From: Sphagnum compactum
Lineage: Eukaryota > Bryophyta > Sphagnopsida > Sphagnales
Direction of reading: 5' to 3'
Assembly: GCA_965153455.1 (NCBI GenBank)
Contig: OZ234500.1
Span: 14,445,579 to 14,509,578 of the forward strand
DNA length: 64,000 nt
The notes below the pieces were generated by a model, which was not told where the DNA came from, searched no databases, and saw nothing but the letters and a program-made list of their open reading frames with translations. The position numbers and the translations under genes are program-made. Positions 1-9,822 of this stretch are shown one piece after another; the stretch's first letter is position 1, and each line of letters opens with the position of its first letter.

Positions 1-2190
1 TGTCCGAAGGCTTACAAGAGGACTGCAACAAATTCAAGTAGCTACTATTGTGCTCATTAGATAGATGATAGAAACATTCAAAAGTAAAAATTAGACTGAA
101 ATAACATAGAAAAAGAAAAACCTTTTGATTCTATACATGATTCTTTACATTTGTGATGTAATGCTCATAATTGATTTATGTGATGTTTGATTCCATGACT
201 ACATGATGGATAGAATGGTGGTGGGTCATCATTATTAGTAATAGCAACAGTTTTGATTGAAGTGCCAAAACAAGCAGCACAAGAAATACAGTAGCACACT
301 GCAAGCAACCCATACTGGTATATTTCATGAACCATTGGAACAAAATAAACAAACAACCTTACTTCATGTATATAGATATTTAAAAATTCATTTGAACTTT
401 TATTTGCTCACGATTGTTTCAAAGTTTAGATTTTTTAAGAATTAATATGAGATTTACCCACATCTAATTAATAAAATCAATAATAGGCGATCCATATTCC
501 AATGAATGTTAAGTGGATTTTGGTGTTTCAATTTCCAAAACCAACCACAATATTAAAACACACATTACTTTTAGAATCATTACACACCTTATAGAATTTT
601 GATTTTTTATAAAAATATAAATTGAAATGCCCTTCACCCACTTTGCATTGTTTATTATATTTATTGAACATCAATTTAAAAAGGTTTTAAAACAAAATTT
701 TGTTTTGTTCCTTCTTGACTATGACCATGCATTGCACATCCAATTTACTTGGTAGGAAAAAAAAAAGACCCAACAATTGAAAGGGAAAAAATATGAATAC
801 CCTTCATAAAATTCAACTTTAGGCCTACCTCCACTCTACGTCCCAAAAGGGACCAACTAGTTTGAAATTAAATAAAAAAATGATTCTTTGATTTGTAGAG
901 AGACCCCAGATAGTGGTTTGCATTGTTGCCTCCATTTAATTTGTTAACCAGGAGCAATTCCACTGGAAGTAATAAATTGGATTACACAATTTATTTTGAA
1001 TGATGTTCAGATATTTTATGATGAAGAGGGCTAATAATGGAAGTAAATGTGCATCTAGGATTCAATGCTTGTAAAAGGCACTAAATGCCAAATCTATTGC
1101 TCCTAATTGGCCGACTATAATAATTGGGCCCAAGTGATTGAATTTAAGCAGTCTTTCATCTTATATTATTTCATTTTTCATGTTTATAGGTGGGGATTGA
1201 GAAAAAATTAAAACACTAGGTTGAATTTGATAAATATTAGCATAGGACCTTGAAAATATGAGGTACGGGTGAAGCTGCTCGAAATATGAATTAGTTGTTT
1301 TTTAGACTTAAGGTTTAATACATACAATACTCCCTCCACTTCATCCTCTACAAATTATAATCACTATGTAACTTGTTAACATGTTATCACCTTGTTTTTC
1401 TTTTTAAGGAATTTAGGTAGTAGATTGCAGAGAGGTCGTCAAATTAATGTCTACAGCCAGGTTAATGAATCACTAGTGTTATCGTTGTTGTGTGGAATTA
1501 TCCATGGGATTAAACACAGCTGAGACATTCTTTCTTCATCCATGGGGGTGAGACTTCTCTTATAAATGAAAGTGCTAATTTATTCTAATTTATTCTCTTC
1601 CCATGCCCTTGCCAATCAATGTAAATCTTTTTCAAGTTAGCTTCACTTGTTACTTCACCATGTTTGAAGCATTTGAAACATGAAGCAAACGTGGTGCTCA
1701 CTGGCACAAGTTTCTATGCTTTTACTTGTAATGATGAAGATTCAAGACAGGGCATCCATCCAATATTTAGTTAATTGGCTTGGACAAAAAGTTTGAATTT
1801 GTTTACTTTGTGTTACTGAATTTTTGGTTTGGAAACTCAGTAATGCAGAACGGAAAACTCCAATGGCACAATGGTCATCTATCTTCTTCTGGCCTATGGA
1901 TGTGGGTGTAACATTGTCCAGAGTTTGAACACCAGAGCTGATGGTCAGATTCCACACCAAAGAGTCTGATTGAATTACTTTTAGGCCATAGGAGCATTGG
2001 TCATCTCAAAATAGGGTTTTTTTGGTTTCCTCACATGAGACTTCATAAATTGTCGTCCCTTTGTGTTTAGCATACTTCTAGCAACCACTCCTGTTCAGAG
2101 TTCCCTCCTGATGATGTAGCAAATCATTAATTTGCCTTGTGATTCCTCAACTGTGGAGTCCTTTCAGCATAGAGTTCTTTCTTTGTTGTA
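1..2190. other. AT-rich intergenic DNA, no gene recognised
   Basis: This stretch has only short open frames broken by stops in all six frames and a strong A+T bias with many homopolymer runs. I see no protein motif, tRNA-like fold or long repeat. Nothing is supported here. Confidence 0.6.
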
Positions 2191-2440
2191 TTGCAATTAT
2201 GATTTCAGTGACACATAGATGCATCAAAATTTTCTGTTTTAATACAACATGCCAGGCTTATGGCAATGTGCCTTGGAGCTTGATGCATAATTTCATTTCA
2301 GGATTGTTAGAATCCATTGTATGTACTCAGTTCTTGAATACTTTCATATGGAAATTTCTGGAATCCTGTGTCAACAGGTATTTCTATTATGATTTCAATG
2401 ACAAGTATAAATGAATCAAACTTTTCTGTTTTGGTACAAC
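2191..2440. repeat. Diverged direct duplication of about 58 bp
   Basis: The segments 2191-2248 and 2381-2440 match over most of their length. Both read ATTATGATTTCA, then GACA, then ATCAAA, then TTTTCTGTTTT and end in ACAAC. The copies start about 190 bp apart. No coding role is apparent. Confidence 0.6.
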
Positions 2441-3352
2441 AAATTTTGAATTTTCACAAAATTAAGCAATGTGATTTGAATTTTTTTGCAACTTCAACAA
2501 CTTTCCCATTGGAATTTCTCAGAAATTTCAACATCTCATTTCTGAATGAATTTATGTTGGATACCTATGAAAAGACATAGGGTATAGGGCAAGAAAAAGG
2601 GGTAAATATTTTGGTCAAACAGTACTCTTCTCATGTCCTAAAGTCTCTCACATGTTTAAATGAATTTTCAGTTCCAAGTTATTTTGTGGGATGTTGTAAA
2701 AGATTTTGAGGGCATAAGGTGCCTTTTTTCAGTTGCAGAATTCGCCAGTTCTGATGGATGTGGCCCTTCTTCAATTTATGTGTTGTAATCCTGCTGCTGC
2801 AGTGTTGGTTATTTATCAAAATAGGCCCTCAAAATCTTTTGCATGCGGGAGGCATCCACTAAGGTGCATTCTGCCCCTAGTGTGCCTCTATGGCTTAACC
2901 AAAAAGGCTTATCAGGCCTCGCCCTAAAGGACACTAGGGTGCAACTCACACAAACATGAGGGGGTACCTCCTTAAGTACCTGAAATTCCACCCCCTCTCT
3001 CATTTTTTCCAATTGAAAATATTTTACACTACATGGGCTAATAAATGGCAATATCAAAAATTGCACAGACATTGGTTTTGTTCTAGCTGTTGACATCGAG
3101 CCAGTTGCCAATTCCTAAGTTCTCATGTCCAATGAGTTCCAGTAATTGAATTTCAACAAGCAAAAGTCACATGTATGTTGGCATTAAATTGAGCCATGAA
3201 AATGTCATATTTTGCAAAGCCCAAATGCATGAGACATCCTTGTTGATCGAGGAGAAGTTTTTGCACTTCTTCCCAAGTTCACAAAAGTCTATGAATTGCA
3301 TGATTAGTGCGCATCATGATCTTTAAATTTCCACAGGCAGACCTACTGTCAT
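2441..3352. other. Intergenic DNA, no gene recognised
   Basis: Open frames here are short and match no family I know. A less AT-rich patch around 2830-2990 has no recognisable coding or RNA structure. Confidence 0.5.
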
Positions 3353-3770
3353 CCCAATTCACAGCTTATCATTGGGGAGGTGTTGTTCTCATGGTTAATT
3401 TCAACAAATCACATGTTTATTAGCACAAATTAAAGAGGAAGTTTGTCATGCTTTGAGGAAGACTAACATGATACTTTGTTGATTTATGAACAAATCACTC
3501 CCAACTTCAATTTGTTGAAGATCCCAATTCATAGCTTGTCATTTGGGAGGGATCCATGCTCATAGTTGATTTCAACAAGTCAAATCACAGGCATGTTGGC
3601 ACAAGTTGAACAAGTTTGTTATCTTTTGTGGAAAAGACATACATGGGACTTTGTTAGTTCATGAAGGTGAATTTTGCAAGTGGAATTACATGTGTTGCCA
3701 CAAATTGAAGAGCAAGTTTGTCATCTTTTGCAGAAAAGACATACCTCAGACTTTGTTGATTCATGAGTGA
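3353..3770. repeat. Degenerate tandem repeat, period about 170 bp
   Basis: Two units begin with the shared phrase ATCCCAATTCA near 3351 and 3521, followed by AGCTT, GTCATT or ATCATT and GGGAGG. Later in each unit come a GCACAA motif, AAGTTTGT and GAAAAGACATAC-like text. A third, partial unit from about 3672 repeats the second half. Unit divergence is high. The array lies just downstream (in - strand terms) of the PPR relic, but I see no PPR coding in it. Confidence 0.6.
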
Positions 3771-3833
3771 GTTTAACACTCCTCACTCCAGCAATCATCA
3801 CATTCCATGTAAACTATATCCCATTCTGTCATC

Positions 3834-4370
3834 TTACAAAAATGCTGAATATGCAAGCTTCATACTCCCATTTTTGGCATAAATATCAACAAGATTGCTT
3901 GACAAGAAGATATCTGTTGTGATATCATTTCTGGTGATGTAAATGTGGACATCCTTGGTCTTTTCCAGGTCTCCAAGACTGGCAGAAACACTGACAATGA
4001 TCACATACATAACCCTGTCAATTGCCATCCCTTCCTTGCACAATTGTTCATAGAGCTTAAATCCCTCTCTAATTGACAAATGTTTGGCATACTCTGCCAG
4101 GATCAGAGTCCATGTAAAGAACTCTTACTCGTGCAGTAGATCAAAAACTTTGCAAGCTTCCACCTGGCTCCCACACTTCCAGTACACGTTCAGGATTGCA
4201 GCTAGTAAGCAAATATGTCTGGCATGAAACTGCTCTCAACAATGTGCGCATGCAATTTCCTTCCTTTAGCCAGCTCCATGTCAAAATGCATGTCTTGACA
4301 AGAAGAGTCTTGAATGTGGAGGAGGCACCTATACTAATGCCTTGTTGTTCCGACCCTCGCAACACATGTT
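3834..4370 (-). pseudogene. PPR (pentatricopeptide repeat, PLS-type) protein relic
   Basis: The minus strand encodes consecutive PPR-like segments in changing frames. From 5' to 3' these are a repeat ending near FKTLLVKTC, then GRKLHAHIVESSFMPDIFA in another frame, then NVYWKCGSQVEACKVFD in a third. After an in-frame TAA at 4125-4127 comes FTWTLILAEYAKH and a repeat with DIYAKNGSMKLAYSAF. The text HAHIVES, MPDIF, NVYWKCGS and VDIYAKNGS is diagnostic of plant PLS-class PPR proteins, which bind organellar RNA. At least two frameshifts and one stop break it, and both ends are missing. It is probably a dead fragment or retrocopy. A multi-exon gene is less likely because adjacent pieces overlap without splice sites. 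Confidence 0.8.
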
Positions 4371-4700
4371 GAGGTCATCCCATCTCAATTAATGTCCTTC
4401 TATCTGTTGTTAGAAAAGCAGAATTACTGCTACTCGTAGCACTTGTTTGATCTGCAATTGTGAGTTTTGCAATCCGGAAAGCACTCAAAGAACAAAGTTC
4501 CTAATATTGCTCGTCAGAGAAAAAAGCCTTGCCAATTGCCGGTTCCTTTGATACTGGGCAAGGCATACATTGCACTGGTGACACCCTTGACACGCAGAAC
4601 TACAGTCAAGGACGGAATTCATTTCTTCTGATGAAATGTCCCACTTAAAACACCCAGATGCAGGAGATTGTGTCTGAAATCATTGTGATTTGGGAGTTCA
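4371..4700. other. Intergenic DNA between PPR relic and J-protein promoter
   Basis: No further PPR text is recognisable upstream of the relic. There is no gene-like frame with known motifs. Confidence 0.4.
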
Positions 4701-5532
4701 AGCTTCAAGACTACTGCTCCGCTGTGCATGCCAATCGAAGGTGGCGAGAGAGAAAGATCTTATTAGGGCTTGAACGCTACAAGAGCTTTTCGCACAATTG
4801 CGCTCCAAACCCTAGAATTCTGCGCCTTGCCAAATCCTGCACGTACCTCCGTTGTCCGCATTCTCTTCCATCGCGACTGGTGCCAGGTTGAATTTTGTGT
4901 TATTGGTATTGCATTGAACCTTCTTTTTCTGTTTGTTGCTCTGATTTTTTCTACTGCTTCTACTTGATCGGCTTGCCCTATTGGGGTCTGAGTCTTTACT
5001 CTTGCACCGACCACACGCGCCTTTGCGTTTCTAGGTTATCTTCGTATTGGTTGTCATCTGCTTGTTCTTCTCAGCTTTACAGAGCATGTCCTAATTCCTA
5101 CTTCGACATGCAGGGGTTTCCGGTAGTGAAGAGCATCAGAATTTGTGGAATTGTTCCCACATGCTGCAGAAGCGAATCTGTAGAGTGCCGTAAGGGAGGG
5201 TTTTGTTAAGTCTCAGAAAGGAGAGCGCGCTCGGATCTCTGCTCGAACAATCAACTGCTCCTCGCTCCCAGACCCAATCCTCTTCCGCGCTTGACTGCTT
5301 GTGGAGATCTCTCAACAGCAACGGTTGCTTTTCTCCTCTTTTCGATTTGCTCTCCGGTTTCGTGTGTTGCGGTGTGCACCTTTTTTTGTGGTAAGAGCAC
5401 ATCGCACTGTTTCCAGATTGTTTTCTTCTTCCAGACATCGGTTTCCAGATCCGAGTTCAGCACGTGTGATTTTTTTGGAGGACTCGACATCCAACACACA
5501 TCGGACGCTTGATAGGGGACGAATTCGCAGTC
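4701..5532 (+). promoter_or_regulatory. Putative promoter and 5' UTR of the J-protein gene
   Basis: Base composition becomes more balanced here than in the flanks. A telo-box, AAACCCTA, lies at 4807-4814; in plants this element is common near the 5' ends of translation and housekeeping genes. A pyrimidine-rich stretch from about 4905 to 5110, with a possible donor at CAG/GTTGAA (4888) and a possible acceptor at TGCAG/GG (about 5113), could be a 5' UTR intron; this is inference. Several overlapping short frames on both strands have no family match and are taken as chance. Confidence 0.4.
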
Positions 5533-6579
5533 ATGGACAGTAACAAGGACGAGGGATTGAAGTGTTTGAGGATCGGAAGGGCTGCTATGGAGGCAGGGGA
5601 CAAGGGCAGGGCCCTCAAGTTCCTGAAAATGGCTCAGCGTCTATACCCTAGTGCAGAGGTGGAGGAGGTGCTGACCAACTTGAATGAAACCAAAAGGGAG
5701 GAGGCATCAGCCGAGAAGGATTCAACAAGTGACAAGCAGGCCAAGAATTCAGAGCAGACTAATAATTTCCATCCCTTGAAATCCACCTCTTCAGCAGCAG
5801 ATGTTTCAGCAGAACAGATTGAGATTGTTCAAAGGGTCAGAAGGACAAAGGATTACTACCAGATTCTATGTTTGAGCAAGAATTGCACAGAAGATGAGGT
5901 ACGCAAAGCTTACAGGAAGTTGTCTTTGAAGGTGCATCCTGATAAGAATAAAACTGCTGGTGCAGAAGAAGCTTTCAAGGCTGTTTCCAAGGCTTTCCAG
6001 GTTCTAAGTGATGCTGAACTGAGAAGAAACTACGATCTACATGGTCCTGAGGAAGAGTCCCAGAGAGTGCGTCAACGACACACAAGCCATGGAGCTCCTG
6101 TTTATTATGAAGATGTTTTTGATGCTAATGACATCTTCAACTCCTTCTTTGGTATGCATCAAGCAAATGGAAGCTTTCAGAGAACCCATTTTGTGCGGAC
6201 ACAGTGGACCACAGGAGCAAGGGGAGAGACACATTCTGTCAACCTTCTGAGCTTATTGCAGCTACTTCCTATCCTTTTCTTGATTATTGTCACCCTCTTC
6301 CCCTTCTCTCAGCCAGTCTACAGTTTAACTTCAGTATCACCATATCAGTTTCAGCAAAAAACAAAGGACCATGAGGTGAGATACTATGTCAAGTCTCGTA
6401 GTTTTGATATGGAGTATGTTCCTGGCAGCTATGCCAGGCAGCAATTGGAAGCACAGATTGAAACAGAATTCAAGGACATTCTTGTCCAGAATTGTCGAAT
6501 GGAGCTTGGATTGCGGAGATGGGGCCAGGCCTCAGCAACACCCAATTGCGACAGGCTTGAGCGATTTCAGCACATCTAA
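5533..6579 (+). CDS. ER-membrane J-protein, DNAJB12/DNAJB14 type (J domain + DUF1977)
   Basis: This intronless frame encodes 348 residues. I chose the ATG at 5533 over one eight codons upstream because family members begin with M-x-NKDE-A/G-LKCLRIG, which is present here. The N-terminus (about 1-50) is the conserved helical segment seen in this family. It is followed by a polar linker. The J domain spans about 107-172, with YYQILCL at its start and the essential HPD at 135-137 that stimulates Hsp70 ATPase. A single hydrophobic segment at about 238-259 (LLSLLQLLPILFLIIVTLF) should anchor it in the ER membrane. The C-terminal DUF1977 region follows (PVYSLT, then YYVKSRSFDMEY). Known relatives recruit Hsp70 for folding and degradation of membrane proteins. 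Length and domain order are normal, with no sign of decay. Confidence 0.93.
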   Translation: MDSNKDEGLKCLRIGRAAMEAGDKGRALKFLKMAQRLYPSAEVEEVLTNLNETKREEASAEKDSTSDKQAKNSEQTNNFHPLKSTSSAADVSAEQIEIVQRVRRTKDYYQILCLSKNCTEDEVRKAYRKLSLKVHPDKNKTAGAEEAFKAVSKAFQVLSDAELRRNYDLHGPEEESQRVRQRHTSHGAPVYYEDVFDANDIFNSFFGMHQANGSFQRTHFVRTQWTTGARGETHSVNLLSLLQLLPILFLIIVTLFPFSQPVYSLTSVSPYQFQQKTKDHEVRYYVKSRSFDMEYVPGSYARQQLEAQIETEFKDILVQNCRMELGLRRWGQASATPNCDRLERFQHI

Positions 6580-9190
6580 TGTGCGGATGCCCATTTCCCT
6601 TCCATGGCAGATTCCAAGAAGACAGACCTTTTGTCTTGCTATAGAGTAAGGTTCTAATGTTGGAACAAAGTATTGCAGTTCATCTAGGTGAAGGCACTGT
6701 CTGCCAAATTCCAATGCACTGTATTTGGGTTTTTCATATAATTCTCTTTCTCATTGTATTGATAGTGGTTTCTGTGGTAGAGATTAGCATACTCAAGATG
6801 ATTAGGATGTGCAGATTTGACTGACTGTTGCTGTGAGAATGGCATCAGAGAGCACATTGAGGGAGAGACATCTTAGAGTAATAAATAAGTGATAAACTCA
6901 GGTGGTGCAGAGTGCACTGAGTATTCTCAAGAAAGGGGAGTGTAGAACAATTCAATTTGGGATCCCTCAGAAATTGTTGCCAATGTGTGCAACACATTCA
7001 ACTTTGAAGAGAATTTGCTTAAATTAAGAAGAATATTTCAAGAACACAAATGAAAGTAAATGGCAGAGTATGTGTCTGCCATTTACTTTTCACTTGTATA
7101 ATCTTGTCTTGCTTTGGTACATAAATATGAATGGTAGTCTAAACACATCTATGTACAGCAGCTTGTGGGAGATTCTGGAGATGTAACAGACAAAAGGAAG
7201 GACAGTTTCAGCAGGATGTGTCACATACAACAGCCTCTAAGGATTGTTACTATGTTTTCTCATGAGAAAATTGTTCACAGGTACTGGAAGATGCAAATTG
7301 GTGAGTTTTTCATGCTCTTGAAATCTACGGTATGATTAAGTTATCTGTTGGAAGAGCTGCAGCAAGCTACAGTGTTATTTGCAAATGCTAACTTCTTGGA
7401 GTAGGTGGGACATCCATGGTGATCTTTAGGTGGGTGTTTTTATCAGAACCATGAGATGAACCTGCATGTTCACTTTCGTAGGGCGCTGTCTTTTCAAAGG
7501 GAGAAGCCACTGTGGAGCACATTGGAAAATTGTTGTTTGCAATGTTTCAGGTGAGCATGCTCCCTTCACTTATAAGCTACTGATTTTGCAGTAAAGCTCA
7601 CAAAAGGCAGAAGTGGTTCAATGGGATTGCATTAGGCTTCCTTGTTAACCTTGTGTTGGCCATTACAAGGAATTACTAACTGATACAACACTCAATTCTT
7701 CTCCAATTGGTTAAGTGCAAAAGAATCGGATCTCAACTCCATTTCAAGCTGTTGGGAAAGCAATAAAATGGGTTGCAACTTTGTTGGAGTCAGGAGCTTT
7801 GATGTTCAAATCAGGGGCTTTGAAGGTTAGTGTTTCCTATGATATTTTCCATAAAGTTTCTGTCTGGGGCCTTGCTTCCTCTTTGTTGTTGTGTTTTCTT
7901 GCAGTAAGGTTTGGCCGGTGAACCTCATTTTGAGAGTTCACAGAAGCGCATTGTAAACATGAGCCTCAATCCTTAATCACCAAACCCATGCCCCCCATTC
8001 CCAAAGATCCACTTCATTGAAATAGGATGGGCTTGAAGTCATATGGTTTGATTTTGGTGTACACTAGCCAAAACTACATTCAAAGAAGCCTAACAAAAAG
8101 GAAGAAGGAAATGAAGAAAGGAAAGATGTAGGTGCAGAAAAAGGAACAAAGAAATGAAGACAGGAAGGATGTTCGTCCTATTTTAATTAGGTCGTTCCAA
8201 AACCCAACTACTACATGCCAAAATGAAGATCACAGTTTGACTACCCTACCTCATCGTCAGATTTGGCAGAAATGAATTAAAAAATCAAATGAAGAGAATT
8301 CTCAGAATTTCTTTGAGAATTTTGATGAATTGTATATATATCTTTAATCCATATAGATGAATATTCTAAAAGTTTCAAATCGGAGCAGGTGAACACCTTT
8401 TTGGAAAGGTTCACTTGCTCCAATGGTGTTACAAAGAAGGTTCAATGAAGATTGTGTTACAAAAAAGTTTCAAGTCATCCTTCACAACAGAAATTGCTTC
8501 ATCTCTTGCAACCTTGCAAATGCATAGAACATCATTGTTCAACTATGGCTCACCTTTCATAGGACGAGAAAGGAATCTCAATAACTAAAAAGCATTGGAG
8601 ACACAATTAACTTAAATTTGGTTTAAATTTATAGTTATAGCTGCTCCACTCTTGAATAATTTCAAAACATTTTATGAAATAATTATAATATGAAAAAATA
8701 ATGGACAAAAGACAGATAATAAACTACAGTCAAAGTTTTTGAGAATCTCATGTGTCCAACCCTAAAAACTTTAACTTCAAATGTGGAAATGGCCTCATAA
8801 CTTAAAATTAATTGATTTCAACACTTGCTCACCGAAACTGACCATCCCATACAGTTGATTAACTTTAGGTGACAGATCAGAAATTGGGAATAGAGGTCCT
8901 TTGAAGCTGCAAAGCGTGGAAGTCTTAAGGTAACCAACCCCACACCCGACCATTTAAAAAGCAAATGATATAAGTTAAGCAGTTTGGTTGGACGAACAAG
9001 GAGAATTGGCCTACCTATCAATCTTGGCTGGTTCCAGGTTTTGCAGGACATTTAACATCCCAACATAATTCATTTGAATCATAATTTTCAATCCCAATGA
9101 CTTGGGCTATTGGACTCGTGTTCACAAAATCTAAATTATTTTAGAAAAAGTCCACGTATCAACATGTGGCGCCTGGCATAACAGAAAACA
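6580..9190. other. Intergenic DNA between J-protein and TMEM208-like genes
   Basis: The first few hundred bases should hold the J-protein 3' UTR. No other gene is recognisable. From about 8250 the DNA is strongly AT-rich. Open frames are short and unmatched. Confidence 0.5.
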
Positions 9191-9201
9191 GAGAGCGTTG
9201 G

Positions 9202-9224
9202 AAACCCTAGAGCTCCAAACCCTA
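9202..9224 (+). promoter_or_regulatory. Two telo-boxes upstream of the TMEM208-like gene
   Basis: AAACCCTA occurs twice, at 9202-9209 and 9217-9224, 71 to 93 bp before the start codon. This plant element is often found near the transcription start of genes for translation and protein biogenesis. It fits the housekeeping role of the gene. The transcription start itself is not visible. Confidence 0.6.
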
Positions 9225-9294
9225 AATTCCGCCATTGCAAAGGGCGAGCGAGCTCCAGCACAAGGAGGAAAGGCACAGAAGGAAGCGTGGAGTG

Positions 9295-9822
9295 ATGGCA
9301 AACCAGGGTGCAAAGAAGCGCAAGGAAGAGAACGAGAAGCACATGCGCATGCTGTGGAACCTTATTCTCATCTGCAACGCAATCTACGTGGTGCTGAGGC
9401 TGGGAGTGAGGTACCGAAGTGTCTCGTGGAAGCATGGATTGGGATTGTGTGTCACGTCCGCAGCATACAAACTCGTGTACGATCAGCTGGCGGCGATGGC
9501 CAAGCCGTCGTATGATACTATCACGGGGGAGCTCACAGATGGTGGTTTCGATATGAGTACGGGCGGGCTGTGTAGTTACCTTCACGACATTCTGTATATC
9601 ACCGCATTTGTGCAGATTGCGTCCATTTTATCTGACAAGTTTTGGTTTGCGTATCTTGTGATACCCATTTTTGCATTTTACAAGTTGTGGGAGCTCCTTC
9701 TCTACCCTTTCTTCTTCCAAAGGGCCAAGGACGATGTCCCGATGGACGAGAAAGAGAGAAAGAAGATGGAGAAAATGGAAAGGAAAGCCAATAGACCAAA
9801 GTTCGCTCGCACCAGAAGATAA
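9295..9822 (+). CDS. TMEM208/SND2-like ER membrane protein
   Basis: The frame encodes 175 residues without introns. The ATG at 9295 gives the usual start MANQGAKKRKEEN; the frame stays open 20 codons further upstream, but that stretch overlaps the likely leader. Hydrophobic segments lie at about 20-37 (NLILICNAIYVVLRLG), 45-63, and two closely spaced ones at about 100-140 (ILYITAFVQIASIL and FAYLVIPIFAFYKLWELLLYPFFF). The tail is basic and charged (KERKKMEKMERKANRPKFARTRR). The order of segments, the KLWELL-YP motif and the lysine-rich tail match TMEM208, whose yeast counterpart Snd2 helps target and insert proteins at the ER independently of SRP. Length equals the family norm. The neighbouring gene in the same orientation is also an ER biogenesis factor. 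Confidence 0.92.
   Translation: MANQGAKKRKEENEKHMRMLWNLILICNAIYVVLRLGVRYRSVSWKHGLGLCVTSAAYKLVYDQLAAMAKPSYDTITGELTDGGFDMSTGGLCSYLHDILYITAFVQIASILSDKFWFAYLVIPIFAFYKLWELLLYPFFFQRAKDDVPMDEKERKKMEKMERKANRPKFARTRR

Noticed and set aside
5136-5543. Several overlapping frames of 61-100 codons before the J-protein
   Set aside because: They occur on both strands in balanced-composition 5' UTR or promoter DNA and lack any family signature.
9136-9585. 149-codon minus-strand frame opposite the TMEM208-like gene
   Set aside because: It is the antisense shadow of a well-supported gene.
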